DNA from: Gigaspora margarita
Taxonomy: Eukaryota > Glomeromycota > Glomeromycetes > Diversisporales > Gigasporaceae
Direction of reading: 5' to 3'
Length of the DNA stretch: 64,000 bases
Assembly: GCA_009809945.1 (NCBI GenBank)
Contig: WTPW01000639.1
Span: 52,914-116,913 of the forward strand
The first letter of the stretch is position 1. Every line of letters starts with the position of its first letter. Below are positions 50,843 to 62,424 of this stretch, piece after piece. Under the pieces are notes generated by a model that had not been told where the DNA came from, did not search any database, and saw only the letters and a list, made by a program, of their open reading frames with translations. Both the position numbers and the translations under genes were made by a program.

Positions 50843-53800
50843 ATGGAAACCACCAATAAGAGGAACTGGAAAACAGCTCTACTCACACCGTCATCTTTTC
50901 ATCAACTAACGCCTTCCCTTTGGAGAAAGGAAACACAGCTCTATAAAGGATTAATACACATAGACAAAACCCAACTGGTACATAACAATAGCGAGATGCC
51001 AAAACATAAGAAGAAGGCCAAACACGGACATCAATCAACATCTCTAGATACCACGTCCAACCACCACACTGTTATACCCACTGAAAAAATAAACTTGGAC
51101 GCCTCTATTCAACAAAATACACTAGAAAGTGGCAATCCCAGCTCACTCTCAACAAATCCAGTAATGATGTCATCACAACAAAACACAACTATAATCCAGG
51201 AAACTCCCACGATCATGGACATCACACAGCCAGATAAAGAATACACAACAACAAATCAGGAAATTCTCATGATCATGGACACCAATCAACTGAATTTGGA
51301 CGACAATCAACCGGATGCTCCCACAGGTACGAATACTACTGGATCTGGAACACAGAACCCATACCCAACTGACCAAAATAATCATGCCCCGGCCCAATTC
51401 ACAACACCGATGGACACAGAAGTGACGACCCCTCTAGCCGACCTATCTACTAGACTGGAGATTGCCGGAGAGATTGTTCTGACCCCACAACATACCCCAG
51501 ATACATCGATACCCCATACAGATGAAACTGATAGCCAGGATGGAAGTGTAATGGACACCGACTCTAACCACACAATACAAGATAAAGACACACCAGACAA
51601 GGGGAAACAACCCAGCTATAGTCAAGTTGTCTCGGGAATGAAAATGACAAGAGTGACTAGAACACCGAACTCGGTCAAGCTAGAAAGAGAAGCAAAATGG
51701 ACCAAACAATTTAACTCTGCCCTAGCAAAATTAAGAAAAGCTCAACTATCTAAGTTCAATACAAAAACTTGGAATCGCAACAAAATCAGAGGAAGCCTGC
51801 CCACCAAGGAAGGACTACTAGAATTTATCAAATACAAACTAAATATGCTCCCTCTCTCTTATTTGATTCCACCTGCAATCTCGATGAAGTTCAAACACAA
51901 AGACACGGCATTTTTCTGTAGCTTTACCCGCACGAATGCGAACAGATCTCAGCACCAAATCGAATTTAATAACTTATTCATACAAGCCCTTGACTCCTAT
52001 AAAAAACAACATAATGTTCTTGTTACCAACAAACATAATAGAAACCGGATATTCGAACTTGTGCATGCAAAATTGGTGATTGATTATCTAACAAATCTAA
52101 ACATCTTTGAATTAGATGCCTGGAAAATTACTAGATACGTCAGGACCCCGAACAATCTATGTAATGTCCTATTTGAAAAAACGCTAACAGAGGGCCGTTT
52201 TTTCAAAAAGGTTATATTTGAAAAGTAGATATTGGGTAAAAAGGTTATATTTGAAAATGGATAATGGGCAAAATGAGTATATTTGAAAGAATGATAACAG
52301 GGTAATTTTTTCAAATATTATATTTGAAAAGTGGTAATGGGAATGGTTAATGGGATGGTTTTTTTAGAGTGTCGGTTGAGAGCATTGTTTATTGTTTTTT
52401 TTTTTTTTTTTAGAGAGTTTTGGTTCTGTTTTTTTTTTANNNNNNNNNNNNNNNNNNNNNNNNNNNNNNNNNNNNNNNNNNNNNNNNNNNNNNNNNNNNN
52501 NNNNNNNNNNNNNNNNNNNNNNNNNNNNNNNNNNNNNNNNNNNNNNNNNNNNNNNNNNNNNNNNNNNNNNNNNNNNNNNNNNNNNNNNNNNNNNNNNNNN
52601 NNNNNNNNNNNNNNNNNNNNNNNNNNNNNNNNNNNNNNNNNNNNNNNNNNNNNNNNNNNNNNNNNNNNNTTTTTTTGGTTATTTTATTTTTTTTTCTAGA
52701 AAGCGTTGGTTCAAAAAAATTTTTTGAAAGCTTACATTTCGAAAATTGGGAACTGATACCAAAGTTGGTACCTGATATTTGAAATGTAGCTGATATATAC
52801 CAAAGTAGAACCGCTAACAGAAAAAAATTTTTACTATGATCCTCAAATATAACCTTACATAGATTGTTTAGGGTCCTGATACATCCTATACCTATCAAAT
52901 TTTGCAAAAATCAATATAGAAATGAGCTTTGATGAAATTCGCCTTATTGTATCTGAAGCTTTTACAGATACAAAAGTTGAACTCCCAGAAAACTACACTA
53001 CAATACATCAGGAAATCCGCGCAGCACTTCCTTTTAACCTACCAATAGAGAATCGTTAATACCTTGGCTCAAGTATTAAATCCTAAGAAGGGTTTTTAAA
53101 TTTGATGTCCTCCCAGACTGCTATATTGCTGACTCTCGAGTTCCCCTTCCTGCCTCATGCTCCGATCTGAATGACACAATAAAAAAGATGTTCCCAATCA
53201 CCAAAGTGGAACACCTGAAAGACCTATCTGAATATAGACGTACACTTCAGAAATACTATACCTTCACGAGAATTCTGGATAGTTACTTCCAATTACCTAC
53301 ACCTAAGCCACCACTTCCTCTTACCCCACAGGAACTAACCCCGAGATTAAAAGAACAATTCCCATTCCTCCCTAGGAATGCGGAAGACTTTAAAGAGCAT
53401 GTAAGAGCACTCAGGGCAGTCTACAAATTCAATAGGCTACCGAATGACTATTTAATTCCACACAAACGCCTCTCTGACAATCTGCTTGACTTGGGATGGA
53501 AAGGCACTACCTTCCCTATGACCACAAAGGAAGAGGTCAATGACTTTCTGCAGGCAATCTCACACTATTACAACTTACCAGAACCCTTGCCTCTAGCATA
53601 TGCCAACTTTAATTATACCTACAAACCTACCTTACCAGAACAAGTGAATGGGGTAGTCCTAGTAAATATAACAACTCCAATTAAAAGTAGAAAGGAATTA
53701 TCGATAGCAGCTCAGGCCCTACGTAAGCACTACTACTTCCACAAGATTCCTGAATCTTGGATCGAAAATGAAACAACTGAACCAACGACAAAATTAACTG

Positions 53801-54094
53801 GGGACGGAAATCCATATCTACCTTCTATCCAAAAAGAGCTTGAACAATAGAAACATCACAGACATAGAGATACCAATTAAAAAACATCAAAAGATTGAAA
53901 GCACGGTAGATCAACTTTATGAGAAGTTCATATTCACAAACACTCTCAGCTACTTGTTTGATCACCTCGAAGACCTACCACAACCTGGGTTCGACCTATT
54001 TGAGAAAGCGCCCCCTCCAAACAAAAAAACAACAAATATCAAAGACGTAGATATACGCATGACTGAACAAACAACCACCGACCCCAAAAATTAA
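50843..54094 (+). pseudogene. LINE ORF1 protein: low-complexity N-terminus, then tandem helical repeats
   Basis: 50843-52138 encodes a Thr/Gln/Asp-rich N-terminal half (to about residue 260) and a basic segment (REAKWTKQFNSALAKLRKAQ) leading to NIFELDAWKITRY. The reading resumes in the same phase at 52880 (TAC, then ILYLSNFAKIN) beyond the inserted element. From about 52922 to 54050 at least six related units of about 45-60 residues follow, each ending in an ALRKxYxFxxIPxxY-like helix: LRRVFKFDVLPDCYI, LQKYYTFTRILDSYF, LRAVYKFNRLPNDYL, ISHYYNLPEPLPLAY, LRKHYYFHKIPESWI and LYEKFIFTNTLSYLF. Frame changes near 53060 and 53845. ORF1 proteins normally bind LINE RNA; a repeat-built one is unusual. 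Assignment rests on position before the endonuclease ORF. Confidence 0.65.
52139..52879. mobile_element. TIR element (TCAGGACCC family) inserted in LINE ORF1, with assembly gap
   Basis: Ends GTCAGGACCCCGAACAATC and GATTGTTTAGGGTCCTGA, flanked by TAC on both sides (possible 3-bp duplication) in the same codon phase. Subterminal tandem repeats on the left (GGTTATATTTGAAAA about every 36 bp, 52200-52330). The centre is 230 N (52440-52669) between T-rich runs. Removing element plus one TAC rejoins ORF1 in frame. The open stretches drawn across the N run are meaningless. Confidence 0.8.
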
Positions 54095-57000
54095 TGGTTG
54101 AACCAACAAAAGGAGAAAGTTCCTCCTCGATGACTACAAGAATTTCACCCGACAATAATAATAATCCTATTGATACATCAACTAATTTTGACACCACTCC
54201 TCCAACAATAAGCAAACAACTTGTAATAGATCAAAATGAGATTAATATTGCTACTCACAACATTAGAGGCATGTTCAAGCTTGGAAAAATACATGACTGG
54301 ATCGACTATTGCCTAGAATCCAACCTTCATATAATTGCTCTAACAGAAACGAAACTGACTACCGCCAGAGCAACTAATCTAACTAACCCGCTATATTCTT
54401 TCTTTACCTCCAACTTTGAGACACAGAATCTACCCCATAGTGGACCCAGTCTCGGTACTGCACTAATGGTCTGTAACCAACTCCAACCATATATACATAA
54501 TATTCAAACCCTACCAGGCACCGTGATATACATCGACTTCTACTTTCCAAATAACAAGACACGAATAATATCTACATACCTGCCATCGGCCACTAACCAC
54601 CACCAACTTAATAAGCTAACTCAAAAAAAATCCTTCAGATGGTTCCTAGAGACAAAAAACAAAAACTGGAATGTTTTTCTTTTAGAAGACTTAAACACAA
54701 ACCTACTTCGAGATAAAAGACTCCTCCTCTTCAAAAATCTGCTGGCCACCAATGCCCTTAGCCTCTTATCATTCTATGACATCACCAAACCAACTTGGAC
54801 AAGCTCTACCACCAGTAGCCAAATAGATGATATTTGGATCCCCTCAGAAATGTCCCAAAAAACAGGCAAACCAACTATCACTGATGCTAGATTTATCACA
54901 GACAGTGACCACAAAATTATCTCGACTACTTGGCACATAGAGATTTACAAACAAAATACCTCTCGTAACAAAAAGCAGAAAAGAAAGATTTATCACTATG
55001 TCAAGATGACGAAAGAAACTTGGCAGAACTTTACAGCTGATGTTGATATGGCCTTTAAAGATGATCAAAGCGCAGATAACTCGACTTGGAACTTGCACGA
55101 GCTAAACAAAGCCTGGCACACCTGGTCTGCCACAGTGAAAAGAATACACATCCCATACACTTACACCAGTTCTAAAAATTTTAACTCCTTATCACTTAAA
55201 GCTACCCACCTCCATCTGGCGCTAAAAGCTATTAACCGATGCCTTAGACTCCTAACAATGAAACCTCCTGATATCATATTGGAAAAATGCAACAAATTCT
55301 TACATACGACCTCGACCCTCGCTAAACTTGACATCACCCCCCTTTCACAATTAGACATTGACTTCCCTTCCGCAACAATCTCTCAACTACAACAAATTAA
55401 ACACACAATTTGGATGGCACGTAACCTGGAGAAGCTCCAAGAACAATCCAATAGAATTCAANACTTNGTCAATTGACNTTATAATGANTTTAAANANAAN
55501 ACCAGTAGAATGATAGATAGCATTCTCAAACATAGACCAGACCCCGTGCGCACTAATAAAATAATCCTCCCTGATCAGGTCTTAACGGACAGATCTATAA
55601 AGACACATATAAAACACACTTTATGTCATGGACCAGAAACAACCTACCCGACCCCACACACGAACAAGAATAGGAAGAGGCCTACCTCCCAATAGACAAA
55701 ATTGATCCTACAATTTATGAACCATTAACCTGGCTGATTACAATGACAGAACTGCAAGAGACCATTAACAAAACACCAACAAACAAAGCCACTGGACCAC
55801 TTGCTATCGCAAATGAGATTCTCCAACACCTCCCACAATCGGTACTAACCATACTACTAAAAATCTTTAATCATTGTATTACTTTGAGCGAAACACCAAA
55901 ACAATGGCTATGGGCAAACATCTGGCCCATCCCCAAAAAACAAGAATACAGATANGANCTNAGCACAACACNNCCCATAACTCTNATAGACCATANANGC
56001 AAATGCTTNACCAANATTCTGNCTTCGAGAATGACCCATATCATAATGAAGAATGATATACTCTCACCACACAACTACGCCGCCTTCCCGCACCAATCAA
56101 CTATCCAACCAGTAGCGCAGTTTACACAAATCCTAGAAGACACCCTAGTATGCCATAAAGAAATTTGGGCATTATTGCAAGACATGTCGAAAGCATTTGA
56201 CTCTATCCATATTAACACACTATCAAAAGCACTCCGCCGCATAAAAATCCCCGCTACTATAATAAACCTTCTCACCTATCTACTATCAAACTGAACAAAT
56301 TAAGTTATTACCGACCTAGGCTTCACTGACCCCTACCTGGTACAGGATATGATCGACCAAGGAGAGACCTTTTCTCCGTTGCTATGGAAAGACTATTATG
56401 ACCCCCTCATCTCAACAATACAAAAAGAATTTACCAGATATACTTGTTGCATCCCCACCAATCCGCCCAAACAAATCAACACCTCGGTAATGGCCTATAT
56501 GGACGATGCCCTTTGGATCGCTCCAGACTGTCAAACCCTAATCAATATATTATATAGGGCTACTAGCTTCTACAAGCTAAATAACATAAAAGTTAACCCG
56601 CTCAAATCATTTCTGATCACTAACTTACACACCTCAACAAAATCAGTCAACTTTGATGGGGTCGAAATCAAAGCCCTACCCTACAATACCCCATTGAAAT
56701 ATCTCAGAACTTGGTTCTCTGTAAACAGAACACCCAACCAAATTCAAAAAATAATAATCTCTAAAATCAAGACTAATCTTAAAAAACTACAATTTGCAAA
56801 AATTATGGAGAAATAGGTAGCTTATATTTACAACCATGTTATCCTACCACGTTTTCAATACCGCATATTATCTTCCTACCTAAATGACCACCAACTTAAA
56901 ACAATTAACAAGGCCATAATACAAATGACAAAACAAAAAGCGAATCTAGCTAAAGGGGTCCCAAACTCCTTCATGAATTGCTCTGAAATATACGCTATAT

Positions 57001-58906
57001 CGGACATCGTCCAATCACAACTAACAACCCTCTTCACCAACCTTCTCCGAGGACTAAACCACATTTCCTTTGATAATTCATACCTAAAATTACGCCTCCA
57101 AGAAATACAAGATGCGGCATACATGGAAACATCTATACTAGAAGAGAAACCCATACTCTCTACTACAGAAAACCTTACTCATACTAGTCAAGCCATCCTT
57201 GCTATTCACAAATAAACATAAAGTTTGTTAAACCACTAAATACCTGGCCAGTTGCCAAGAAACTTCTTGGCACATCTATCAATCAACTTCTTCTCACTCA
57301 CTCTCGCAGTGCATACCTCAAAGACAAACTCAACCAACATCACGTTAATTGTATTGAACAATTTCTAGCCCTTTCAAACACAAAACTAATTGAATGGAAA
57401 AACTTTCACCACAACATTAAAAAAATCTCTCGCGGTAGGACGCCCAAATGGTTCCAAATTATACAAGACCTCATAGCCGCTACCACTTCTCCATCTCTAG
57501 AATTAATTAGCCCAAGTCCTTTTATTACTCCTCGTTGGTCTCCAAAAAGAAAAGGATGGATAATCAACCATAAGGCAGTGGTGGCCAAAATATACAACTG
57601 TGCCAATACACCGCTAATCAGTAAATACTATCTCTACCAGGATAATAATACTACCGTCAGAGCTTGTCATGGTTGTGTATGCTCTGACAAAAGCACAAAA
57701 CATAGTTCCTGCTACATATACCTGGAACCTGAATATATTCACAAAATCCAAATCGATTGCAAACTGCATATACATGCAAATATCCAAGACATTAAACATT
57801 CACTCCGACAATTACAACATAAGAAAGCAAGCACTAAACCACCAATAATACTACCAAGACCTCTCTCTGCCTTCCAGGACCCACCAATAACACTGTGGGA
57901 ATCCCTTGTCTCATTGAACTTTAAAAAGAAAAACCTAGCTATATCCCTTACTACTAAGCGAAGAAACATATCTGGTCAAACTGCCATAGTAGCAACCTGT
58001 ACAGTGGCGCCAAACGGATATACTACAAGTTGCTACTGCACACACTGGCCCACAAAAATTACCACGCTTATTACATTACTAATCTTTGTTCTCTCATTCA
58101 CAGACAATCGAGCAAAAATATCAATAACTACTAATAATTCTCTCCTTCAATCAATACTTTCACAAACCACTGACAATCACTTCCTACAAAACCAACGTTT
58201 GGACCAAATGCAATGGCCTCTTTTGCAATGTACAGCAAAATCGATAATAGGAGACCGAGAGCTAAACATCTCCCTTGACAAAGGAATGAAAATTGAGGAC
58301 CCGAACACACCATTCCTTCTGAATCTAACACCTCACAACTTTCTACTTAACCGATACACACCACTCCTAAACTCAATACCAACACAACAACTCCTTAAAA
58401 CAACACTAAAGCAAATACACAAAATTACTAACCTACTCCGCTGGCAAAACCAACACAGAATCAGCTTATGGAAGAACAGACTACCTGATATCGACTGGGA
58501 CGCCACTCTATCTACTCTATCTTACAACGACAAACCAAAAGCACTATATACAGATCCACACAAATCTAATCTAAAGAACTTCAAAGTGAAATTAATCGCT
58601 GAAGAATTACCAACCTTCCTTCTCCTACACTTCCGTAATCCTATAAAATACCCGAACTACCTATGCCCCAGATGTTACTTAGCCCCAGAGGATTACGCCT
58701 ATCTACTAACATGTATTTCAAACCCCTTCTTCTTCAAAATAGAATTAACAAAAATATTAAATAGAATAGCAGACAAAGAAGAGAAACCACTCAACAACCC
58801 ACATCTATTCGTACAATCATACTTTGACCTCCATATAACCCAACAAGTCCCTATCAGGCCTAATAACAGAAAGAACTATGGCTCCTTTTACAACCGAACA
58901 TCTTAA
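54094..58906 (+). pseudogene. LINE ORF2: APE endonuclease, reverse transcriptase, RNase H-like region, CPxC finger
   Basis: Endonuclease, about 54238-54945: IATHNIRGM, IIALTETKL, LLEDLNTN (usual GDFN), SSQIDDIW and SDHKII. RT, about 55743-56816: NKATGPLAIANEIL, WPIPKK, LLQDMSKAFDSI, IDQGETFSPLLW and AYMDDALWI (YxDD box). RNase H-like remains near 58080-58150 (VLSFTDNRAKISITTNNS). C-terminal finger near 58660: CPRC...DYAYLLTC, with the usual His replaced by Tyr. Damage: ambiguous bases and TGA near 55475, frame change about 55620, TAG near 55673 in place of Trp, TGA 56292 and TAA 56301, TAG 56814, frame change about 57212. The stretch 57212-58906 is fully open. Target-primed reverse transcription is the known family function; this copy cannot make an intact protein. 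Confidence 0.88.
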
Positions 58907-59308
58907 GAAAAAGATAACCCCACAACTATATCACAACATCGCCGAATTTATATACAAAGAGATATGGCTCCCATCTCGAATGTCACGACACTCAGACGTC
59001 ATGCTAATACCACTGACTATTACAATACCGAAACTAGAAAAAACATTTCCTCTCTCACAACTGTGACTCAGAACAGCTATAAATAAGGTTATCCTTACAA
59101 ACGACTGTTCACCTAATAACATTCTCAGAATCTAGAGGTCTACGACCATTCTAGTAAAGAATTAGATCGAGAGTAAAGCAGCTCTTACCTCTACTCACAA
59201 TAGATTAGTAATTCTTACATGTAAATAAATATGTATAATCTACAAAATCTAATAAAGTAATAGAGGATAGACCTCTCTTTAAAAAAAAAAAAAGGTATCA
59301 TTATAATA

Positions 59309-59750
59309 ATTACTTTGCCACTATATAATAGATCTTTACTCACTATAATTACTATAATTACTCGACCCCTATGTATAGGTTTTCATTATAATTATAATTA
59401 CTTGCCCATTATAAAGAAGTTTTTATTGTTATAATTATGAAGGTACATAACTAATTTCTTCTCTAGAATTGGTTGACCTTAATAATGCCTTAAATAAATA
59501 AATAAATAAATAAAAAAAAAATTATGAAGCTTGTATATATAAATTTTATTTGCGTATTAAAATAACCTTGGTAAGACATTACTTTGGTAAGATATTTTCA
59601 GACATCTTCTGGGTACTTGGCTTGGTAGTAATATGACATATAAATATAGGTATAAATGAACAATAGAAAAATCAAAACAAATGAATTTAAATCACAGCAA
59701 CAAATCTTGTAAATCGATAACAATTAGATGATCTGCACTACTGCATAATC
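59309..59750. other. AT-rich spacer after the LINE
   Basis: Short tandem A/T words (AATAAATA near 59490-59510; TTATAATTAC words at 59340-59430). No gene. Confidence 0.5.
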
Positions 59751-60666
59751 AAAACAGGACCCTGAACAATATATATAAAGGTTATATGGAAATTTTGGTT
59801 AAAAAGATTACTTTTTTATAAAAATGTTATATTTAAAAACCAGTTATTGGCCTCAAAGGTTATATTTAAAACCGGATAATGACCCTTAAAGTTATATTAA
59901 TAAAAGTAGATAAATTTAGTAAATTTGTGTAAGGTTACAGTTAAAAATTGGGTAACAATATATAAAAAAAATTTTTTTTATATATACATATTTTTCACTT
60001 ACAAAATTTTAAAATGGTTAAATACACAAAAGAACCTTTGTTAAAGAACAAAATGGTAGTTCATATATCTGACTGTGGCTTATATGCTATATGTAAATGT
60101 GAAAAAGTTATTAAACTTAAGCGGCCTTATGATGAATCTTATTTCGAAAGTCATATTAATAACAATGGTTGTAATTTTTCAAATAGAGTTATTTCAATTT
60201 TAAATTTTTTTTCAACTGTACCAAAAGAAAATAATCAACCTGTTATGAAGCAGTTTCCTTGTACTGGATTAAATAATTCAGAACATAAAGCTTATATTAG
60301 TCATGTAATTACTTATACTACTCACGGTAGAGCTCCTAGAAAAGATATTGTTGCTAGAAATCTTTTTTCAACAAAATTTACTTCTAATAAACCTGTAGTA
60401 TACAAAAAACTTTCTGAGGAGGAGTTGAATTTGCTAGATGAAGAGTTAATTCACTAATCAAAATGGAAAATTGAAGGTTTAGCAATACGGTTAGTTTTAT
60501 GTGAACAATATGCAACTTGTTTATTTCATTTATATGATTATTGTAAAGAACTTCAAAACAATCAAATTTTTAAGGTAAATATAAAGAAGTTATTTTATAA
60601 TTTTAATAAATTTAACAATTTAATTATATATTTAATAAAAGAATGCTATATCAAAACAAGAAAAAC

Positions 60667-61301
60667 TGAGTCCTCCGAGTCGATAGCATAGCGGTTATGC
60701 TCCGAGGATGCAAATCAGAAGGTTGCCAGTTTGATTTCTGGTAGCGGTGAAATCGTAATTCTTTGTTGCGGGTCCTACTATATCAGGAGATGTCAGCATA
60801 GATCAGAGAGTTTTGAATAGGCAATTCCTGTAGCGGGTTGTAGGTATTGCAGCTAGTATGAAACCTTTGGGTGGACTACTTAAAATAGGTACCAAAAGTG
60901 CACGTGTGGCCAGTTGTACCCTCATCTACGTATGGGCACACTGTCGAATGAGGGACATTGTGGAGCGACGCTGCAAGTAGTCAGGATCAAAACCCCGGGA
61001 TCGTCCTTGAGTCAGAACACCAATTTGAATAACCGAAGTCACGAGACGTATTGAGAGGCCGAAGTCTGAAAGGATACTTCAAGAACTCGTGGCGGTATGT
61101 CCGGACTGCGATCTGAACCAACAGGCTTATGACTGTGAGATTCAGAAGGGCTTGCTAGGAGAAATAAAGCTCGGTGCAACAACCCTGCCTGGGCATTGAT
61201 AGAATGCTGGGTAGTAGTCTATGTAATAGTTAGAACATTATTTGTACTTGTACTTAAATATCTAATAAAGTAGCGCTTGGTTGTAAAGTATTAAAAAAAA
61301 A
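60667..61301 (+). mobile_element. tRNA-headed SINE-like retroelement, family S3
   Basis: Flanked by AAAACAAGAAAAAC (60653-60666 and 61302-61315). Head: GATAGCATAGCGGTTATGC (A-box-like) and GGTTGCCAGTTTGATTTC (B-box-like). Core near 60807-60950 (GGGTTGTAGGTATTGCAGC) matches family S2, while the 5' and 3' parts do not. Tail ATCTAATAAAGTAGCGCTTGG plus poly(A). The 13-base word ATCTAATAAAGTA also occurs at the 3' end of the L2 LINE (59247-59259). Confidence 0.85.
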
Positions 61302-62054
61302 AAAACAAGAAAAACCAAAAAATAAAAAAAAAATTTATGTCTAAAATTCAACTTCGAAGCAATCCAATTGCTAAATACATTTATAATCAAGAAATTGGAG
61401 ATTTATTAGATACAGTGAATCATACAAATGCGAACAATGGAAACTATTTTTGGGTTAAATTTGCAGAATTAGGTCAAAAAGGTAGTTTTCATAACAAAAA
61501 GATCTTTGAAGGACTTTGTCAAATAATAGTTCAAATTGCTGATTGTGAACAGGATGATAAAGGGCTTCAAAACCTTAAATACTCGGATCAGTTTTCTGAT
61601 TTTTTAGTAATTCTTGTAAGTCTTAGTCCATGGGCATATAATATCTTTAGACAAAACTTTGCAGATTATGCTATTCAAAATATAAGATCTTTATATATAA
61701 TATAGCTTTATTTTATTTTTTTAAAACACATATTTATACTTATAAAATTTGCTTTTTAAAGATTACATCGTACATATTCACTATTCGCTCTTTATAGTTC
61801 TGATCTTTGCTTTGAAAATATAGTACGAGTCAAAAGGCTTGTTGATACACTCAATTATACTGGTCCAATTATCGCAATGTCGGACAATACTAAACTTAAG
61901 GAGAGATTGGATTTTATCTCTTTATGGTTGTATTGTTGGTTCGACACTTTCAATAGAAAAAACTAAGGTTTCTTCATATGAAGATATATATCAAATTGTT
62001 GATACTATTAAGTCATGCAATGCTTTGTTTTTCAAGTTTGTGTTTATCTTTTAC

Positions 62055-62140
62055 AGATAAAAAAATTTTTATTTAAAAAAATTTTTTTTATTAAAAAAAA
62101 TTTTTTCATTAAAAAAAATTTTTTTTATTAAAAAAATAAT
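62055..62140. repeat. 20-bp tandem repeat of A8/T8 runs
   Basis: Four copies of ATTTTTTTTATTAAAAAAAA-like units, next to a TA microsatellite (62140-62151). Confidence 0.85.
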
Positions 62141-62151
62141 ATATATATATA

Positions 62152-62424
62152 GGGGACGTCTAAAGCCTGGCACCTTACGAAATTACCTGATTTTTCTGAT
62201 TTTCTGATTTTTAGGGTTAGGGTTAGTGTTGGGTTAGAAAGAAGTTATTAATATATATTAAAATCGTATTTTTAACACTTTTACTTAGTCAACCAAGGCC
62301 GGTTTAGATAGCCGTTTTCTATATATTTTGCTTTTTTGTCTTTGCCGTTTCGCTTTGTTTTGCCCAGACTGATCCGGGTTATATATCGGGTAATTTCGTA
62401 AGGTGCCAGGCTTTAGACGACCTC
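62152..62424. mobile_element. 273-bp MITE with 35-bp TIRs and internal TTAGGG repeats
   Basis: TA-flanked. Ends GGGGACGTCTAAAGCCTGG and the complement of GAGGTCGTCTAAAGCCTGG, continuing inward as CACCTTACGAAATTACC on both sides. Contains three to four telomere-type units at 62211-62238. Inserted in the transposase remnant. Confidence 0.88.

Larger units (their letters stand above)
50712..59291 (+). mobile_element. Near full-length LINE, copy L2
   Basis: Flanked by the 17-bp duplication AAGGTATCATTATAATA (50695-50711 and about 59292-59308), which fixes both ends. Order: 5' UTR about 130 bp, ORF1 (50843-54094, interrupted), ORF2 (54094-58906), a 3' UTR with AATCTAATAAAGTAATAG, and poly(A) at 59281-59293. 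The stop of ORF1 and the start of ORF2 overlap as TAATG. Coding density is far higher than in the L1 copy, but ORF2 has several stops and two frame changes, so this copy is inactive as assembled. An insertion with an assembly gap sits at 52139-52879, and single ambiguous bases at 55462-55500 and 55955-56022 suggest a consensus of several copies. Confidence 0.9.

Noticed and set aside
52331-52907. Open frames spanning the run of N on both strands
   Set aside because: They consist of unknown bases with T-rich edges; no information on coding.
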